From NCBI GenBank assembly GCA_018385415.1, contig JAHAZA010000111.1, forward strand, positions 1 to 56,632: a stretch of 56,632 bases of DNA, written 5' to 3'. The notes below the pieces were generated by a model. That model made no database searches and was not told the origin of the DNA. It was given only the letters and a program-made list of their open reading frames with translations. Positions within the stretch are counted from its first letter, which is position 1. The number at the start of each line of letters is the position of its first letter. Below are positions 1 to 7,394 of this stretch, one piece after another. The stretch comes from Treponema sp. (lineage in GTDB: Bacteria > Spirochaetota > Spirochaetia > Treponematales > Treponemataceae). The position numbers were made by a program, and so were the translations under genes.

Positions 1-48
1 GAATAAAGGTGTCTATGACGCAGCCTCTTTTATATTTTAATAAATAAA

Positions 49-1065
49 TTATTTAAGTTTATTAAAGATTTCTTCGTAGACTTCTTTTTTATTGTAGTTT
101 ACATCGTAGATACATGCATTTCCGTAGTTAGGGAAGGTTGCAGGAACCCAGCTTGTTCTGTCATACATTCCCCATACAATGTAGCTCTTAACATTTGGTT
201 CAGTAAGTGCAATGTCCAGTAATGTTGTATAAATATATTTCTGCATTTCGATTTCTGCAGGGTCATTGAACTTACTTGCAGGTATTCTTACGTCGATTTC
301 ACTGAATGAAATATCAATTCCAAGCTCAGCATAGCGGCGGATGTTTGCACGAATCTTATCTGGTTCAAAAGGAAGATCTGTTGCAAGGTGGAGCTGCATA
401 CCAACACCATCAATAGGAACACCTTCTTCTTTAAGTTTTTTTACAAAGTTGTACATTGCATCAGCTTTTGGATGACCAACACATTCGTTGTTGAATTCAT
501 TAAGGTAAAGCTTTGCATCAGGATCTTGAGCTCTTGCTACTGTAAGTGCATGTGCAAGATATTCTTCACCCATGAGCTTATACCAGATGTTTTCTCTGAA
601 ACTTCCGTTTTCTTCGAACATTTCATTTACAACGTCGTAAACTTTAATGCGTCCTTTGTAACGCTGCATAACAGTTGTAATATGCTCATCCATCATTTTT
701 TCTGCATCTTCCTTTGTTTTCATGTTGTAAAGGAAGTTCGAATTCTGCTGATGCCAGAATAAAGTATGCCATTTTACATCAATGTTATTCTCTTCTGCAA
801 ATTTAAGAGCATTGTCAATGTCGCTCCAGTTCCAGAATTTTGCATTTGGACGAAGGTTTGCCCATTTCATAATGTTTTCAGCAACAATAATGTTTGAGAA
901 TTCTTTGATGCGTTCCTGACCTTCAGGATCATAAACATCACTTGCAAATGCAGTTCCGATTTTGAGATCTTTCTTTGTTGCACGTTTTGCAATTGTATCT
1001 TTTCCACAGCTTGAGAGGGCAAAGATTGATGCAATAAGTGTAATTGCAATAATTATTTTTTTCAT
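49..1065 (-). CDS. Secreted GH10 endo-1,4-beta-xylanase, lipoprotein
   Basis: Predicted to hydrolyse internal beta-1,4-xylosidic bonds of xylan at the cell surface or in the periplasm. The start is set at 1065 because an AGAGGA ribosome site sits just upstream and the protein then opens with a lipoprotein signal (lysines, hydrophobic core, SSC lipobox with Cys20). A longer frame from 1122 would bury this signal. The GH10 landmarks are present: WHTLFWHQQ at about 99-107, the acid/base Glu148 in DVVNE, and the probable nucleophile Glu256 in SFSEID. The 338 residues correspond to a single catalytic domain with no carbohydrate-binding module. The gene is divergent from the kinase at 1276 and monocistronic in view. 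The family call is firm; the exact substrate is inferred. Confidence 0.93.
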   Translation of the reverse strand: MKKIIIAITLIASIFALSSCGKDTIAKRATKKDLKIGTAFASDVYDPEGQERIKEFSNIIVAENIMKWANLRPNAKFWNWSDIDNALKFAEENNIDVKWHTLFWHQQNSNFLYNMKTKEDAEKMMDEHITTVMQRYKGRIKVYDVVNEMFEENGSFRENIWYKLMGEEYLAHALTVARAQDPDAKLYLNEFNNECVGHPKADAMYNFVKKLKEEGVPIDGVGMQLHLATDLPFEPDKIRANIRRYAELGIDISFSEIDVRIPASKFNDPAEIEMQKYIYTTLLDIALTEPNVKSYIVWGMYDRTSWVPATFPNYGNACIYDVNYNKKEVYEEIFNKLK

Positions 1066-1239
1066 AAAATCCTCTGGTTTGTCATGTGTCTGATTATCTT
1101 GAAATAAACTATGGCCTTTCAAAATGTGCAGGTGATGAAAGAGAATGTTTCAATAACATCAGGTATGACTAAGTGTATTAATTCATTATAAACCATTAAT
1201 CAAGAAATGTGAAATTAATTTATATAATTAAAGCTTCTA

Positions 1240-1269
1240 GTGGCAGATTTTTTATTTTTCGAATACAAT
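1240..1269 (+). promoter_or_regulatory. Candidate promoter giving a leaderless kinase mRNA
   Basis: GTGGCA at 1240-1245, an 18-nt spacer and TACAAT at 1264-1269 are seen. Six bases then lead straight to the ATG at 1276, and no Shine-Dalgarno sequence is visible. A TATAAT at 1223-1228 is an alternative -10 that would give a leader of about 40 nt. Confidence 0.45.
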
Positions 1270-1275
1270 TTTTAT

Positions 1276-2886
1276 ATGAGCAAAAACTTTCCAAAATTGA
1301 AAATTCCAATTAGCCTTCAGATATCAATCTTTCTTGTAATTATTGCATTTATTCCTGTTATAGTAATGATGGCTTTGAATACTTACGAAAAGCAGCAGCT
1401 GGAATTATTCGAGAGCCTGAATGTTCAGCAGGGACGAATTGTTGCTTCATCCCTTAATTCCTTTGGAATGACAGAAGAAAATGCCAGATTAATAATTAAA
1501 AATCTTAACGGGCAGAACGTCAGCCGTATCAGAGTTCTTGATAGCGAAGGAAAACTTATGGCTGATTCTGCACGGCTTGCTCCTAAAAAAGATGAGATTT
1601 CAGAATCCAGTTCAGTTTCAAGAGAGGGCGAAGTTGCTTTAAGTGAAAGTGAAAGTGAAAAACCGAAAGTTGAAGCACAGAAAACTTTTATTTACCGCCT
1701 GTTTTCTTTGCCGATTCGTGTTTACAGAAAATTATTGCGCCGTCCAACTTTGTATGCAACAGCAGATTTTTATAACGAAAAAACAGTGTACGATGGAGAA
1801 GAAATTCAAACAGCGTTAAAGGGAAGTTACGGTGCTGTAACAAGGTTTTCAAGTGGAGATCAGCCAGGTGTTACATTGTATTCTGCAATTCCTGTAATAA
1901 ATAATGAAAGTAATATAACTGGTGTTGTTCTTGTAAGCAGATCAACATACAGAATTCTTCGGAATCTGTATGAATTGAGAAGAGATCTGGCGCTTGTATT
2001 TTTAAAGTCATTGATTGCAGTTTTTGTTATTGCAATATTTTTTGCATTTAGAATAAGTGTTCCGTTAAAAAGACTTTCTAAAGAAACGACTGATTGTGCA
2101 GATAAAAAGGGCAGAATATTTTTTACAAAATTTACAGGTAGAAAACGATTGGATGAAGTAGGAGAGCTTTCAAGATCTTTTTCAAGTTTGATAGAAAGAC
2201 TTAATAAACGAATCCAGTTCAGTCAGGCATTTTCTTCTGACATCTCTCATGAGTTTAAAAATCCCCTTACTGCAATCCGTTCTTCTGCAGAACTGCTTGG
2301 AGATAATGATCTTGCAGATGAAGATCGCAAAGAACTTAGTAATGCAATCATTGATGAGGTAAATCACCTTCAAATGCTTTTGACAGGCGTAAGAAATATT
2401 TCAAAAATTGATGCTGGTGAAGAATTAAATGCTGATCCGATTGCTGTAATACCATTTTTGAAAAATGTAATATCACGGGTTGAAAAAAAATATGACAGTA
2501 AAGAGCTTTGTATAACCCTCTCTGATTCCTTACCAGAAGATGCATCAATAACAATTCCCGAAGATTATTTTGATCGCGTTGCCGAAAATTTAATCGATAA
2601 CGCTGCAAGTTTTGGAACTAAAGTGCTGGTTACTCCAGAATTCAGTGAGAATAGTTTTGTTCTTACTGTTGAAGATAATGGTAAAGGAATTAATCCTGAT
2701 GCGTTTGAAAAAATATTCAACAGGTTTTATTCAGAACGTGATGAGAATCAAAAATCAAATCATACAGGGCTCGGCCTTTCTACAGTTAAAGCAATTACGG
2801 ATGCTCTTGAAGGTGATGTTTCTGTCAGTAACAGTGAATTTCTTAAAGGTGCAAAATTTTCGGTGAAAATTTATGATGTAAAATAA
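1276..2886 (+). CDS. Sensor histidine kinase, CreC/ChvG-like
   Basis: Membrane sensor kinase expected to phosphorylate the regulator encoded at 4296. Order of parts: a transmembrane segment at about residues 10-32; an extracytoplasmic region with a charged serine/glutamate-rich insert; a second transmembrane segment near 238-258; HAMP; a HisKA domain with the phospho-acceptor His325 in SHEFKNPL; and a HATPase domain with N-box (ENLIDNAAS), G1 (VEDNGKGIN) and G2 (GLGLS) motifs. The extracytoplasmic part resembles the stimulus-sensing domain of ChvG-type kinases. The start is placed at ATG 1276; an upstream in-frame GTG at 1240 would prepend 12 residues without a ribosome site. The next gene is CreD, which in enterobacteria is the target of CreBC, so a Cre-like envelope-stress role is inferred. 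Confidence 0.88.
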   Translation: MSKNFPKLKIPISLQISIFLVIIAFIPVIVMMALNTYEKQQLELFESLNVQQGRIVASSLNSFGMTEENARLIIKNLNGQNVSRIRVLDSEGKLMADSARLAPKKDEISESSSVSREGEVALSESESEKPKVEAQKTFIYRLFSLPIRVYRKLLRRPTLYATADFYNEKTVYDGEEIQTALKGSYGAVTRFSSGDQPGVTLYSAIPVINNESNITGVVLVSRSTYRILRNLYELRRDLALVFLKSLIAVFVIAIFFAFRISVPLKRLSKETTDCADKKGRIFFTKFTGRKRLDEVGELSRSFSSLIERLNKRIQFSQAFSSDISHEFKNPLTAIRSSAELLGDNDLADEDRKELSNAIIDEVNHLQMLLTGVRNISKIDAGEELNADPIAVIPFLKNVISRVEKKYDSKELCITLSDSLPEDASITIPEDYFDRVAENLIDNAASFGTKVLVTPEFSENSFVLTVEDNGKGINPDAFEKIFNRFYSERDENQKSNHTGLGLSTVKAITDALEGDVSVSNSEFLKGAKFSVKIYDVK

Positions 2887-2922
2887 CACAATTTCGCCAT
2901 AATTTTGACACAATTCCTTCAT
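2886..2922 (+). promoter_or_regulatory. Direct repeats upstream of creD, candidate response-regulator site
   Basis: Two 15-nt near-repeats (2886-2900 and 2908-2922) share ACACAATT at one end and CAT at the other, and start 22 nt apart, about two helical turns. OmpR-family regulators typically bind such tandem repeats. The exact E. coli CreB tag is not present, so assignment to the 4296 regulator is inference. Confidence 0.4.
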
Positions 2923-2924
2923 AG

Positions 2925-2972
2925 AATCTCCTTAACAGAAAAGAAAAAATATTTCTGTTAAGGAGATTTTTT
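2925..2972 (+). terminator. Perfect 17-bp hairpin plus U-run that contains the creD ribosome site
   Basis: The arm at 2925-2941 is the exact reverse complement of 2952-2968, with a 10-nt loop and six T residues at 2967-2972. This is the form of an intrinsic terminator for the kinase gene. The AAGGAG of creD (2960-2965) lies inside the right arm, so the folded RNA would also block creD translation. Confidence 0.75.
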
Positions 2973-2975
2973 ATT

Positions 2976-4286
2976 ATGAAAAAAACAGGATCTATTGTCC
3001 TTAAAATGGTTTTTATCGGAGTGGTGGTTTTAGTTCTAGTGATTGCAGATGTTATAATCGGTGCAAAGGTTAAAGAACGTGATGCTTATCGCCAGCAGGC
3101 TGTATCAAGTATTTATGATGCAGCTGGTGGAAGCTTTGTCATTAAAAATGTTGAACTTATAGTTCCTTATGTTCATCATGTTCGGAAAACAAATTCCAAC
3201 GGGCATAAATATGTTGAAAATGAGAATGGAGAATATTCTATTCAGACAAAGACACTTAATGTTAACGCTGATGTTGTAAGTGAGATTCGTAATGTAGGAA
3301 TTTACAAAGCACCGGTGTATTCTGGTAAAGTAAAAATTGATGGAGAATTCCTCTGTAATTTAAAAAATGATACTGACTACACATATAACTTTAAGAAAGC
3401 AAGAATAGGAATAGTATTAAAGGATTCATCACTTATCGAAATTCCTGTTTATACAATCAATGGTGTTACAAAAGAAACTGAATTTGGAAGTGACTATGTT
3501 GTAATTGAAGAAAATACTGACAAGTACAGAGTGTCAAGAGTTCCATCGTTGAATTCTGAGTTTGCATGTGTAGAAGGAACAAATACTTTCAGTACTGAAT
3601 TAAATATTCGTGGTGCAAACAGTTTTCGAGTTTATGTTAATGGAAATCAGACTCGTGTAAATGTTAAATCTGATTGGCCAAGTCCAGGTTTTACTTCTTA
3701 TGATTATCTTCCTGTAAAAAGAGAAATTTCTGATAAAGGATTTACTGCAGAATGGTTTGTTCCTTTCTCGGCTGGTGATGGCGAAAAAATAATTGGGTTT
3801 GAATACAAGCAGCCGGTTGAAGTTTATAAAATGTTGAATCGTGCTGTAACTTATGGATTCCTGTTTATTATCGTTCCATTTATTGTTTTATTTCTTTATG
3901 AATTGTTTATGAAAATTCAGCTTCATGTAATGCATTATCTTTTATGTGGTGCTGCAAGTATCGTGTTCTTCCTTCTGCTTTTAAGTGTTTCAGAACATAT
4001 TTCATTTGGTGCTGCTTACCTTGTTTCGTCGTGTGCCAGCGGTCTTCTTACTTCAAGTTATGTTGCAGCAATTACAAAGCAGTTTAAGACAGGAATTGGT
4101 ATGAGCGGGGTATTCCTTCTTCTTTACGGATATCTTTTCTTCTCGTTAAAGTCAGAGGATTATTCACTTCTTATCGGTTCGATTTTTGTATTTATAATTA
4201 TTGCTGCCCTTATGTTCTTTACAAGAAAGATTGACTGGAATAATCTGGGAAAAAATAACTTGAAATCCCAGGAAGAAACTGAGTAA
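2976..4286 (+). CDS. creD: CreD-family inner membrane protein
   Basis: Matches the CreD family: one N-terminal transmembrane helix (about residues 8-28), a large extracytoplasmic beta-rich domain that begins after the conserved KERDAYRQQA segment, then a bundle of about five hydrophobic segments from about residue 285 onwards. The molecular activity of CreD is unknown; it is linked to envelope stress and beta-lactam responses in other bacteria. The length of 436 residues is usual. It is sandwiched between a kinase and an OmpR-type regulator, an order different from E. coli creABCD but consistent with the same signalling unit. Translation should be controlled by the hairpin covering its ribosome site. 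Confidence 0.85.
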   Translation: MKKTGSIVLKMVFIGVVVLVLVIADVIIGAKVKERDAYRQQAVSSIYDAAGGSFVIKNVELIVPYVHHVRKTNSNGHKYVENENGEYSIQTKTLNVNADVVSEIRNVGIYKAPVYSGKVKIDGEFLCNLKNDTDYTYNFKKARIGIVLKDSSLIEIPVYTINGVTKETEFGSDYVVIEENTDKYRVSRVPSLNSEFACVEGTNTFSTELNIRGANSFRVYVNGNQTRVNVKSDWPSPGFTSYDYLPVKREISDKGFTAEWFVPFSAGDGEKIIGFEYKQPVEVYKMLNRAVTYGFLFIIVPFIVLFLYELFMKIQLHVMHYLLCGAASIVFFLLLLSVSEHISFGAAYLVSSCASGLLTSSYVAAITKQFKTGIGMSGVFLLLYGYLFFSLKSEDYSLLIGSIFVFIIIAALMFFTRKIDWNNLGKNNLKSQEETE

Positions 4287-4295
4287 AATCAAATT

Positions 4296-4994
4296 ATGAT
4301 TGCACTTGTTGATGACGAAAAAAATGTCCGTATGACAATTAAGACAGCCTTAAAAAAGGAAGGCTTTGAAATCTGTGAGTTTTCCAACGGACAGGAAATA
4401 TATGATGCACTCCATAAAGGTTTAAATCCGGATCTGATCGTAATGGATATTATGATGCCGGTGCTGGATGGTATCGGGGCTTTAAGAAAATTCCGTGAAG
4501 AAGGAATAAAAACGCCCGTAATGTTTTTAACAAGTCGTGATGAAGAATTTGATAAGGTTCTGGGATTGGAACTTGGAGCTGATGATTATCTGTGTAAACC
4601 TTTTTCAATGCGTGAGCTTGTTGCAAGAATACATGTTATTTTGAGAAGATTCAGCTCTTTCTATTCTGATTCCAGAAATGGTACTAATGGTAGTGAAGAT
4701 AAGCTTTGCTGCCATGGCCTTGAATTAAATCTTGCTTCATATACTGCAGCTATTGATGGAAGTGCAATAGAATTGACTGTGACTGAGTTCAGGTTGCTTG
4801 AAGCCTTCCTTAAAAATCAAAATGTAGTTTTATCAAGGGAACAGTTGATACAGATTTGTTATCCTGAAGATACATACTTAAATGACAGAGCCATTGACTG
4901 TCATATAAAAAGACTTCGAAAAAAACTTTCTGTAAAGAAAAGTTTTGAAGAGAAGATTTCTACAGTATATGGAGCAGGTTATAAGTGGGGCTAA
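4296..4994 (+). CDS. OmpR-family response regulator, CreB-like
   Basis: DNA-binding response regulator. The receiver domain covers about residues 1-120, with the acidic pair DD at 6-7, phospho-acceptor Asp51 in VMDIMMP, and the conserved Lys in LCKPFS. A winged-helix DNA-binding domain follows at about 140-230 with LTVTEFRLLEAFL and the C-terminal YGAGYKW typical of OmpR/PhoB proteins. It starts 9 nt after creD; the GGAA purine stretch near 4271 lies inside the end of creD, so translation is probably coupled. It is the natural partner of the kinase at 1276 and the likely binder of the repeats at 2886-2922. Confidence 0.9.
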   Translation: MIALVDDEKNVRMTIKTALKKEGFEICEFSNGQEIYDALHKGLNPDLIVMDIMMPVLDGIGALRKFREEGIKTPVMFLTSRDEEFDKVLGLELGADDYLCKPFSMRELVARIHVILRRFSSFYSDSRNGTNGSEDKLCCHGLELNLASYTAAIDGSAIELTVTEFRLLEAFLKNQNVVLSREQLIQICYPEDTYLNDRAIDCHIKRLRKKLSVKKSFEEKISTVYGAGYKWG

Positions 4995-5009
4995 ACTGGA
5001 GCCTTTAAT

Positions 5010-5531
5010 TTGTCCTTAAAAAATATTGTTGCAAAGCTTTTGCAGACTATAAAAAATTATTTCAAAACAATCTTTCATTTTAGATCAACATACATTCTGC
5101 TTTTTCCTAACGCACCTTATATGCTTACTGATTTAATTCATCTTCGAGTACCCCAGTTCAGAAATGCGCCACTCTGGTATGATCTTATTATGCTTTTAAC
5201 ATTTGGATTTGCAGGTTTATATTATGGTTTTATAAGCCTCCAGATGATAGAAGAAAAAATCAGTACTGTTTTTAACAGCAGGTTTTCGAAATGGATCAGT
5301 ATTGGCTTTATATATATTTCCTGCTTTGGAATTTATCTTGGTCGCTTTTTAAGATTCAACAGCTGGGATTTGTTTGGGAATTTTTCAGGACTGATGAAGA
5401 GTGTTTTATGCAGGGTAGTCATGCCTGTTGATTACTGGAGAACATGGGGATTTACGATTCTTGCCGGTACTTTACTGAATGTAGTGTATGTAATGATGAA
5501 AGGTGATGAAACTAAAATTGAAAAAAAATAA
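5010..5531 (+). CDS. DUF1361-family membrane protein, short at the N-terminus
   Basis: Recognised from the DUF1361 signature FPNAPYMLTDLIHL at about residues 33-46, followed by several hydrophobic segments. Function unknown. The start is a TTG at 5010 with GGAG at 4998-5001. No longer reading is possible because the regulator's own stop codon (4992-4994) lies in the same frame. Family members usually carry one or two transmembrane helices before the signature, but here that part is a charged amphipathic stretch, so the gene looks N-terminally trimmed. It is last in the kinase-creD-regulator cluster. Confidence 0.65.
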   Translation: MSLKNIVAKLLQTIKNYFKTIFHFRSTYILLFPNAPYMLTDLIHLRVPQFRNAPLWYDLIMLLTFGFAGLYYGFISLQMIEEKISTVFNSRFSKWISIGFIYISCFGIYLGRFLRFNSWDLFGNFSGLMKSVLCRVVMPVDYWRTWGFTILAGTLLNVVYVMMKGDETKIEKK

Positions 5532-5535
5532 AGAA

Positions 5536-5579
5536 AAGTGAACATCATAAAATTGTTTCCAATTATATGATGTTCACTT
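5536..5579. terminator. Long inverted repeat between convergent genes
   Basis: AAGTGAACATCATA (5536-5549) pairs perfectly with 5566-5579. Inside it a second 5-bp stem (5551-5555 with 5560-5564) closes a TTTC loop. It lies just after the DUF1361 stop. There is no strong T-run, so it may act as a stability hairpin or as half of a bidirectional terminator. Confidence 0.6.
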
Positions 5580-5580
5580 C

Positions 5581-5608
5581 AATAAAAAATGTGATTACAT
5601 TTTTTATT
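5581..5608. terminator. A/T hairpin at the convergent gene end, bidirectional terminator
   Basis: A perfect 12-bp inverted repeat (5581-5592 and 5597-5608) with a GATT loop. The arms carry six-base A and T runs, giving a U-rich 3' end on either strand. It overlaps the stop codon of the DUF5718-like gene and directly follows the 5536-5579 hairpin. Confidence 0.6.
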
Positions 5609-6473
5609 AAAGTACTATTTTCTGTCTTAAAACAGAAACGTCAGTATCAAATGAAATTCCTTTTTCTAAACCTGATTTAATAACATCAAAGGTATATTTA
5701 TCTTCTGGGTAAAGAATAACAACTGATTCGTCTCCACCATTTAAGAAGTTGGTTTCACCAAATTCTGTATAACGGGTTGCACCGATTGAAATCATAATCT
5801 GTTCAGGACAGCCTGCTTCGTTCAAATAAGAATTAATGTTCTCTGCTGGACCTTCATCTTTCTGGCCGTTAAGTTTTTCAATCATCCATTCATTTAATTT
5901 TTCATACATATAACTGTAATCTCTAACTGCACTGTCTTCGCCGTAAGTAAATACTTCGTTACCGCGAATCATAAAACTTGCAATTCTGTATCGGTTAAGA
6001 ATACCTTCTGCATCAAAACGGTCTATGCTAATCAGCTGTGAAGAAAAGCCTTTTGAACTTTCGCCCCAGTTTTTTTTCTGACTGATTTTTTTTGCGCCTT
6101 CTTTTCTGATGGAACAGTCGTTAGATGCTCCAAAGAATAAAGGTGAAAGTTTTTCAACCTTGCCGTCATTCCACTTTACATCAAAGATGATGGCGCATTC
6201 TGGTTCCAGCTGGATTTTCTGTTCGCCAGCAGGGTAAATGATTTTATTTTCATCAAAAGGAAATTTGGAAAGAAATGCAGGAGTAACCTGATTCTTGCAT
6301 TCCTTGTCCGAACTCTGCTTAAATGGAATATATGTAGGGAACATTGCTTTAGGTGCAATTGCTTCTTTTGTTTTTACGTTTACAAAATCTGATGCTTCGC
6401 CGGCCTGTTCCAGGTGGCCTGTAAAATTTCCTGCAACTCCGAAAGTTGCCATTTTTGTTAAGTCAAACTTCAT
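5607..6473 (-). CDS. Conserved protein, DUF5718-like
   Basis: A soluble protein with no signal peptide. The opening FGVAGNFTGHLEQAGEA, the NDCSIRKEGAKKISQKKNWG block, YRIASFMIRG, and the late ISIGATRYTEFGE segment match what I recall of the DUF5718 family, whose function is not known. The start is placed at 6473 rather than 6491 because a promoter (TTGTCA, 16 nt, TATAGT) overlaps the longer version and would start transcription on the 6473 ATG. It is divergent from a TetR regulator with shared promoter bases, so control by that regulator is likely. Residue-level conservation suggests an enzyme, but no catalytic motif is named here. Confidence 0.6.
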   Translation of the reverse strand: MKFDLTKMATFGVAGNFTGHLEQAGEASDFVNVKTKEAIAPKAMFPTYIPFKQSSDKECKNQVTPAFLSKFPFDENKIIYPAGEQKIQLEPECAIIFDVKWNDGKVEKLSPLFFGASNDCSIRKEGAKKISQKKNWGESSKGFSSQLISIDRFDAEGILNRYRIASFMIRGNEVFTYGEDSAVRDYSYMYEKLNEWMIEKLNGQKDEGPAENINSYLNEAGCPEQIMISIGATRYTEFGETNFLNGGDESVVILYPEDKYTFDVIKSGLEKGISFDTDVSVLRQKIVL

Positions 6474-6479
6474 AAGTTT

Positions 6480-6507
6480 ACTATACCGCATTTTTGTAAA
6501 TTGACAA
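6480..6507 (-). promoter_or_regulatory. Promoter of the DUF5718-like gene, leaderless
   Basis: On the minus strand TTGTCA (6507-6502), a 16-nt spacer and TATAGT (6485-6480) are seen. Six bases follow before the ATG at 6473, so the predicted transcript begins at or within a base of the start codon. The -35 bases overlap the -35 of the divergent tetR promoter. Confidence 0.6.
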
Positions 6508-6529
6508 ATCCCCTGATGCCTTGTAAACT
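6501..6529 (+). promoter_or_regulatory. Promoter of the TetR-family regulator
   Basis: TTGACA (6501-6506), a 17-nt spacer and TAAACT (6524-6529) form a near-consensus sigma-70 promoter. Transcription is predicted near 6536, giving a 16-nt leader before the ATG at 6552. Confidence 0.65.
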
Positions 6530-6545
6530 AACAACAGGTAGTTTA
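6524..6545. promoter_or_regulatory. Inverted repeat over the tetR -10 and start, candidate operator
   Basis: TAAACTA (6524-6530) and TAGTTTA (6539-6545) form a perfect 7-bp inverted repeat with an 8-nt centre. It covers the -10 box and transcription start of the TetR-type gene, which is the usual place for an autoregulatory operator. Confidence 0.45.
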
Positions 6546-6551
6546 AATTCC

Positions 6552-7205
6552 ATGCCACGCCCTTTAATTAATCAGGAAAAAATTATAGAAGCCGCATTGT
6601 TTTGTGCCTTTGATAAGGGTATGGGAGAAACATCCCTTAATGATATTTCTAACTATCTTTCCATAAAGAAAGCCAGTTTATATAATCACTTTGCAAGTAA
6701 AGAAGATATGCTTAAGGCAATCTATACTTACTGCTCTGATTTTTATAAAAAGGTGAACCTCATTTCAGATGAAGAACTTTCTAAAACCAGCAGCACTCAG
6801 CCTGAAAAACTTTTTAAAAGCTGCTGTGTTAATTTCATAAAAAAGCATGAAGTTGATCCTTTGTCTCAGATTTATACTTTTATCAGTTCTGAAAAGTACT
6901 TTACAAAAGATGTTCTTGATATTTACTGCTCCCAGTTAGAAAAACTTGAAAATCAGGCATTCCTTTTTTTTAAGTTTGTAAATAAAAACTCTTCCATAGA
7001 TAATGCTGCTATTAAAAAAGAAGCACGATACTTTTGTATGGGATTAATAAGCTTTCTCGACCGCTACATAGCAGTTCGAAAAGAAACTATCCGCCAGAAT
7101 CCGGAAAGTGGTGTAGGTGCCCTTTTTGCTCTTCCTAGTGATGATAAGATGATTTCCGAAGTGTCAAAATTTGCTGAATCAACTGTTCAGAAGTTTTTGG
7201 CGTAG
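6552..7205 (+). CDS. TetR/AcrR-family transcriptional regulator
   Basis: One-component regulator of 217 residues. The N-terminal DNA-binding domain shows the TetR pattern KIIEAAL, then TSLNDISNYLSIKKASLYNHFASKE with the recognition helix ending in SLYNHF. The remainder is an alpha-helical ligand/dimer domain with no recognised ligand. The start at ATG 6552 fits the family; the longer frame begins at the TTG of the promoter -35 and is not credible. The likely targets are its own promoter and the divergent DUF5718-like gene. Confidence 0.85.
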   Translation: MPRPLINQEKIIEAALFCAFDKGMGETSLNDISNYLSIKKASLYNHFASKEDMLKAIYTYCSDFYKKVNLISDEELSKTSSTQPEKLFKSCCVNFIKKHEVDPLSQIYTFISSEKYFTKDVLDIYCSQLEKLENQAFLFFKFVNKNSSIDNAAIKKEARYFCMGLISFLDRYIAVRKETIRQNPESGVGALFALPSDDKMISEVSKFAESTVQKFLA

Positions 7206-7275
7206 TACTAAATTTACTCTTAAAACGCATCAAAAAAACTTCAAAAAAATTCAAAATAAGTCTTGCCCAAAAGGG

Positions 7276-7281
7276 TACAAT
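7276..7281 (+). promoter_or_regulatory. Possible -10 element for the dat-ddc operon
   Basis: TACAAT at 7276-7281 would start a leader of about 107 nt ahead of the aminotransferase. No convincing -35 is seen, so the call is tentative. Confidence 0.3.
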
Positions 7282-7296
7282 GGGATACTCTCACCT

Positions 7297-7382
7297 ATGC
7301 AGTCCTTATGGTCTGTAACGACATGATGAAGAAGCACCTGCAGTTTGCAGGCGGTTCGGCTATTTGTTTAACCCACTCGTAA
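7297..7382 (+). other. Leader of dat-ddc with two overlapping small ORFs and hairpins
   Basis: Two tiny ORFs are chained. MQSLWSVTT lies at 7297-7326 and MMKKHLQFAGGSAICLTHS at 7323-7382; they share an ATGA stop/start overlap. The second stop is 12 nt before the dat start codon and 1 nt before its GGAG. Two small hairpins are visible, at 7300-7315 and 7337-7351 (CCTGCA, GTT loop, TGCAGG). Neither ORF has a clear ribosome site, so translation is unproven. The layout suggests a translation-coupled leader; no known riboswitch class is recognised. Confidence 0.35.
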
Positions 7383-7394
7383 TGGAGAAAGTAG

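Noticed and set aside
1..48. Possible hairpin at the left edge (GTGTC/GACGC)
   Set aside because: Short, imperfect stem at the window edge; it could end the xylanase transcript but the evidence is too thin to annotate.
388..762. A 124-codon open frame on the plus strand
   Set aside because: Antisense to the catalytic core of the GH10 xylanase and without any recognisable motif.
1240..1275. GTG at 1240 as the kinase start
   Set aside because: No ribosome site, and the added 12 residues precede an otherwise normal N-terminus; TACAAT six nt before ATG 1276 favours the shorter form.
7276..7394. A known riboswitch in the dat leader
   Set aside because: I compared it by eye with common classes (lysine, glycine, SAM, TPP, cobalamin, guanidine, preQ1) and found no matching core.
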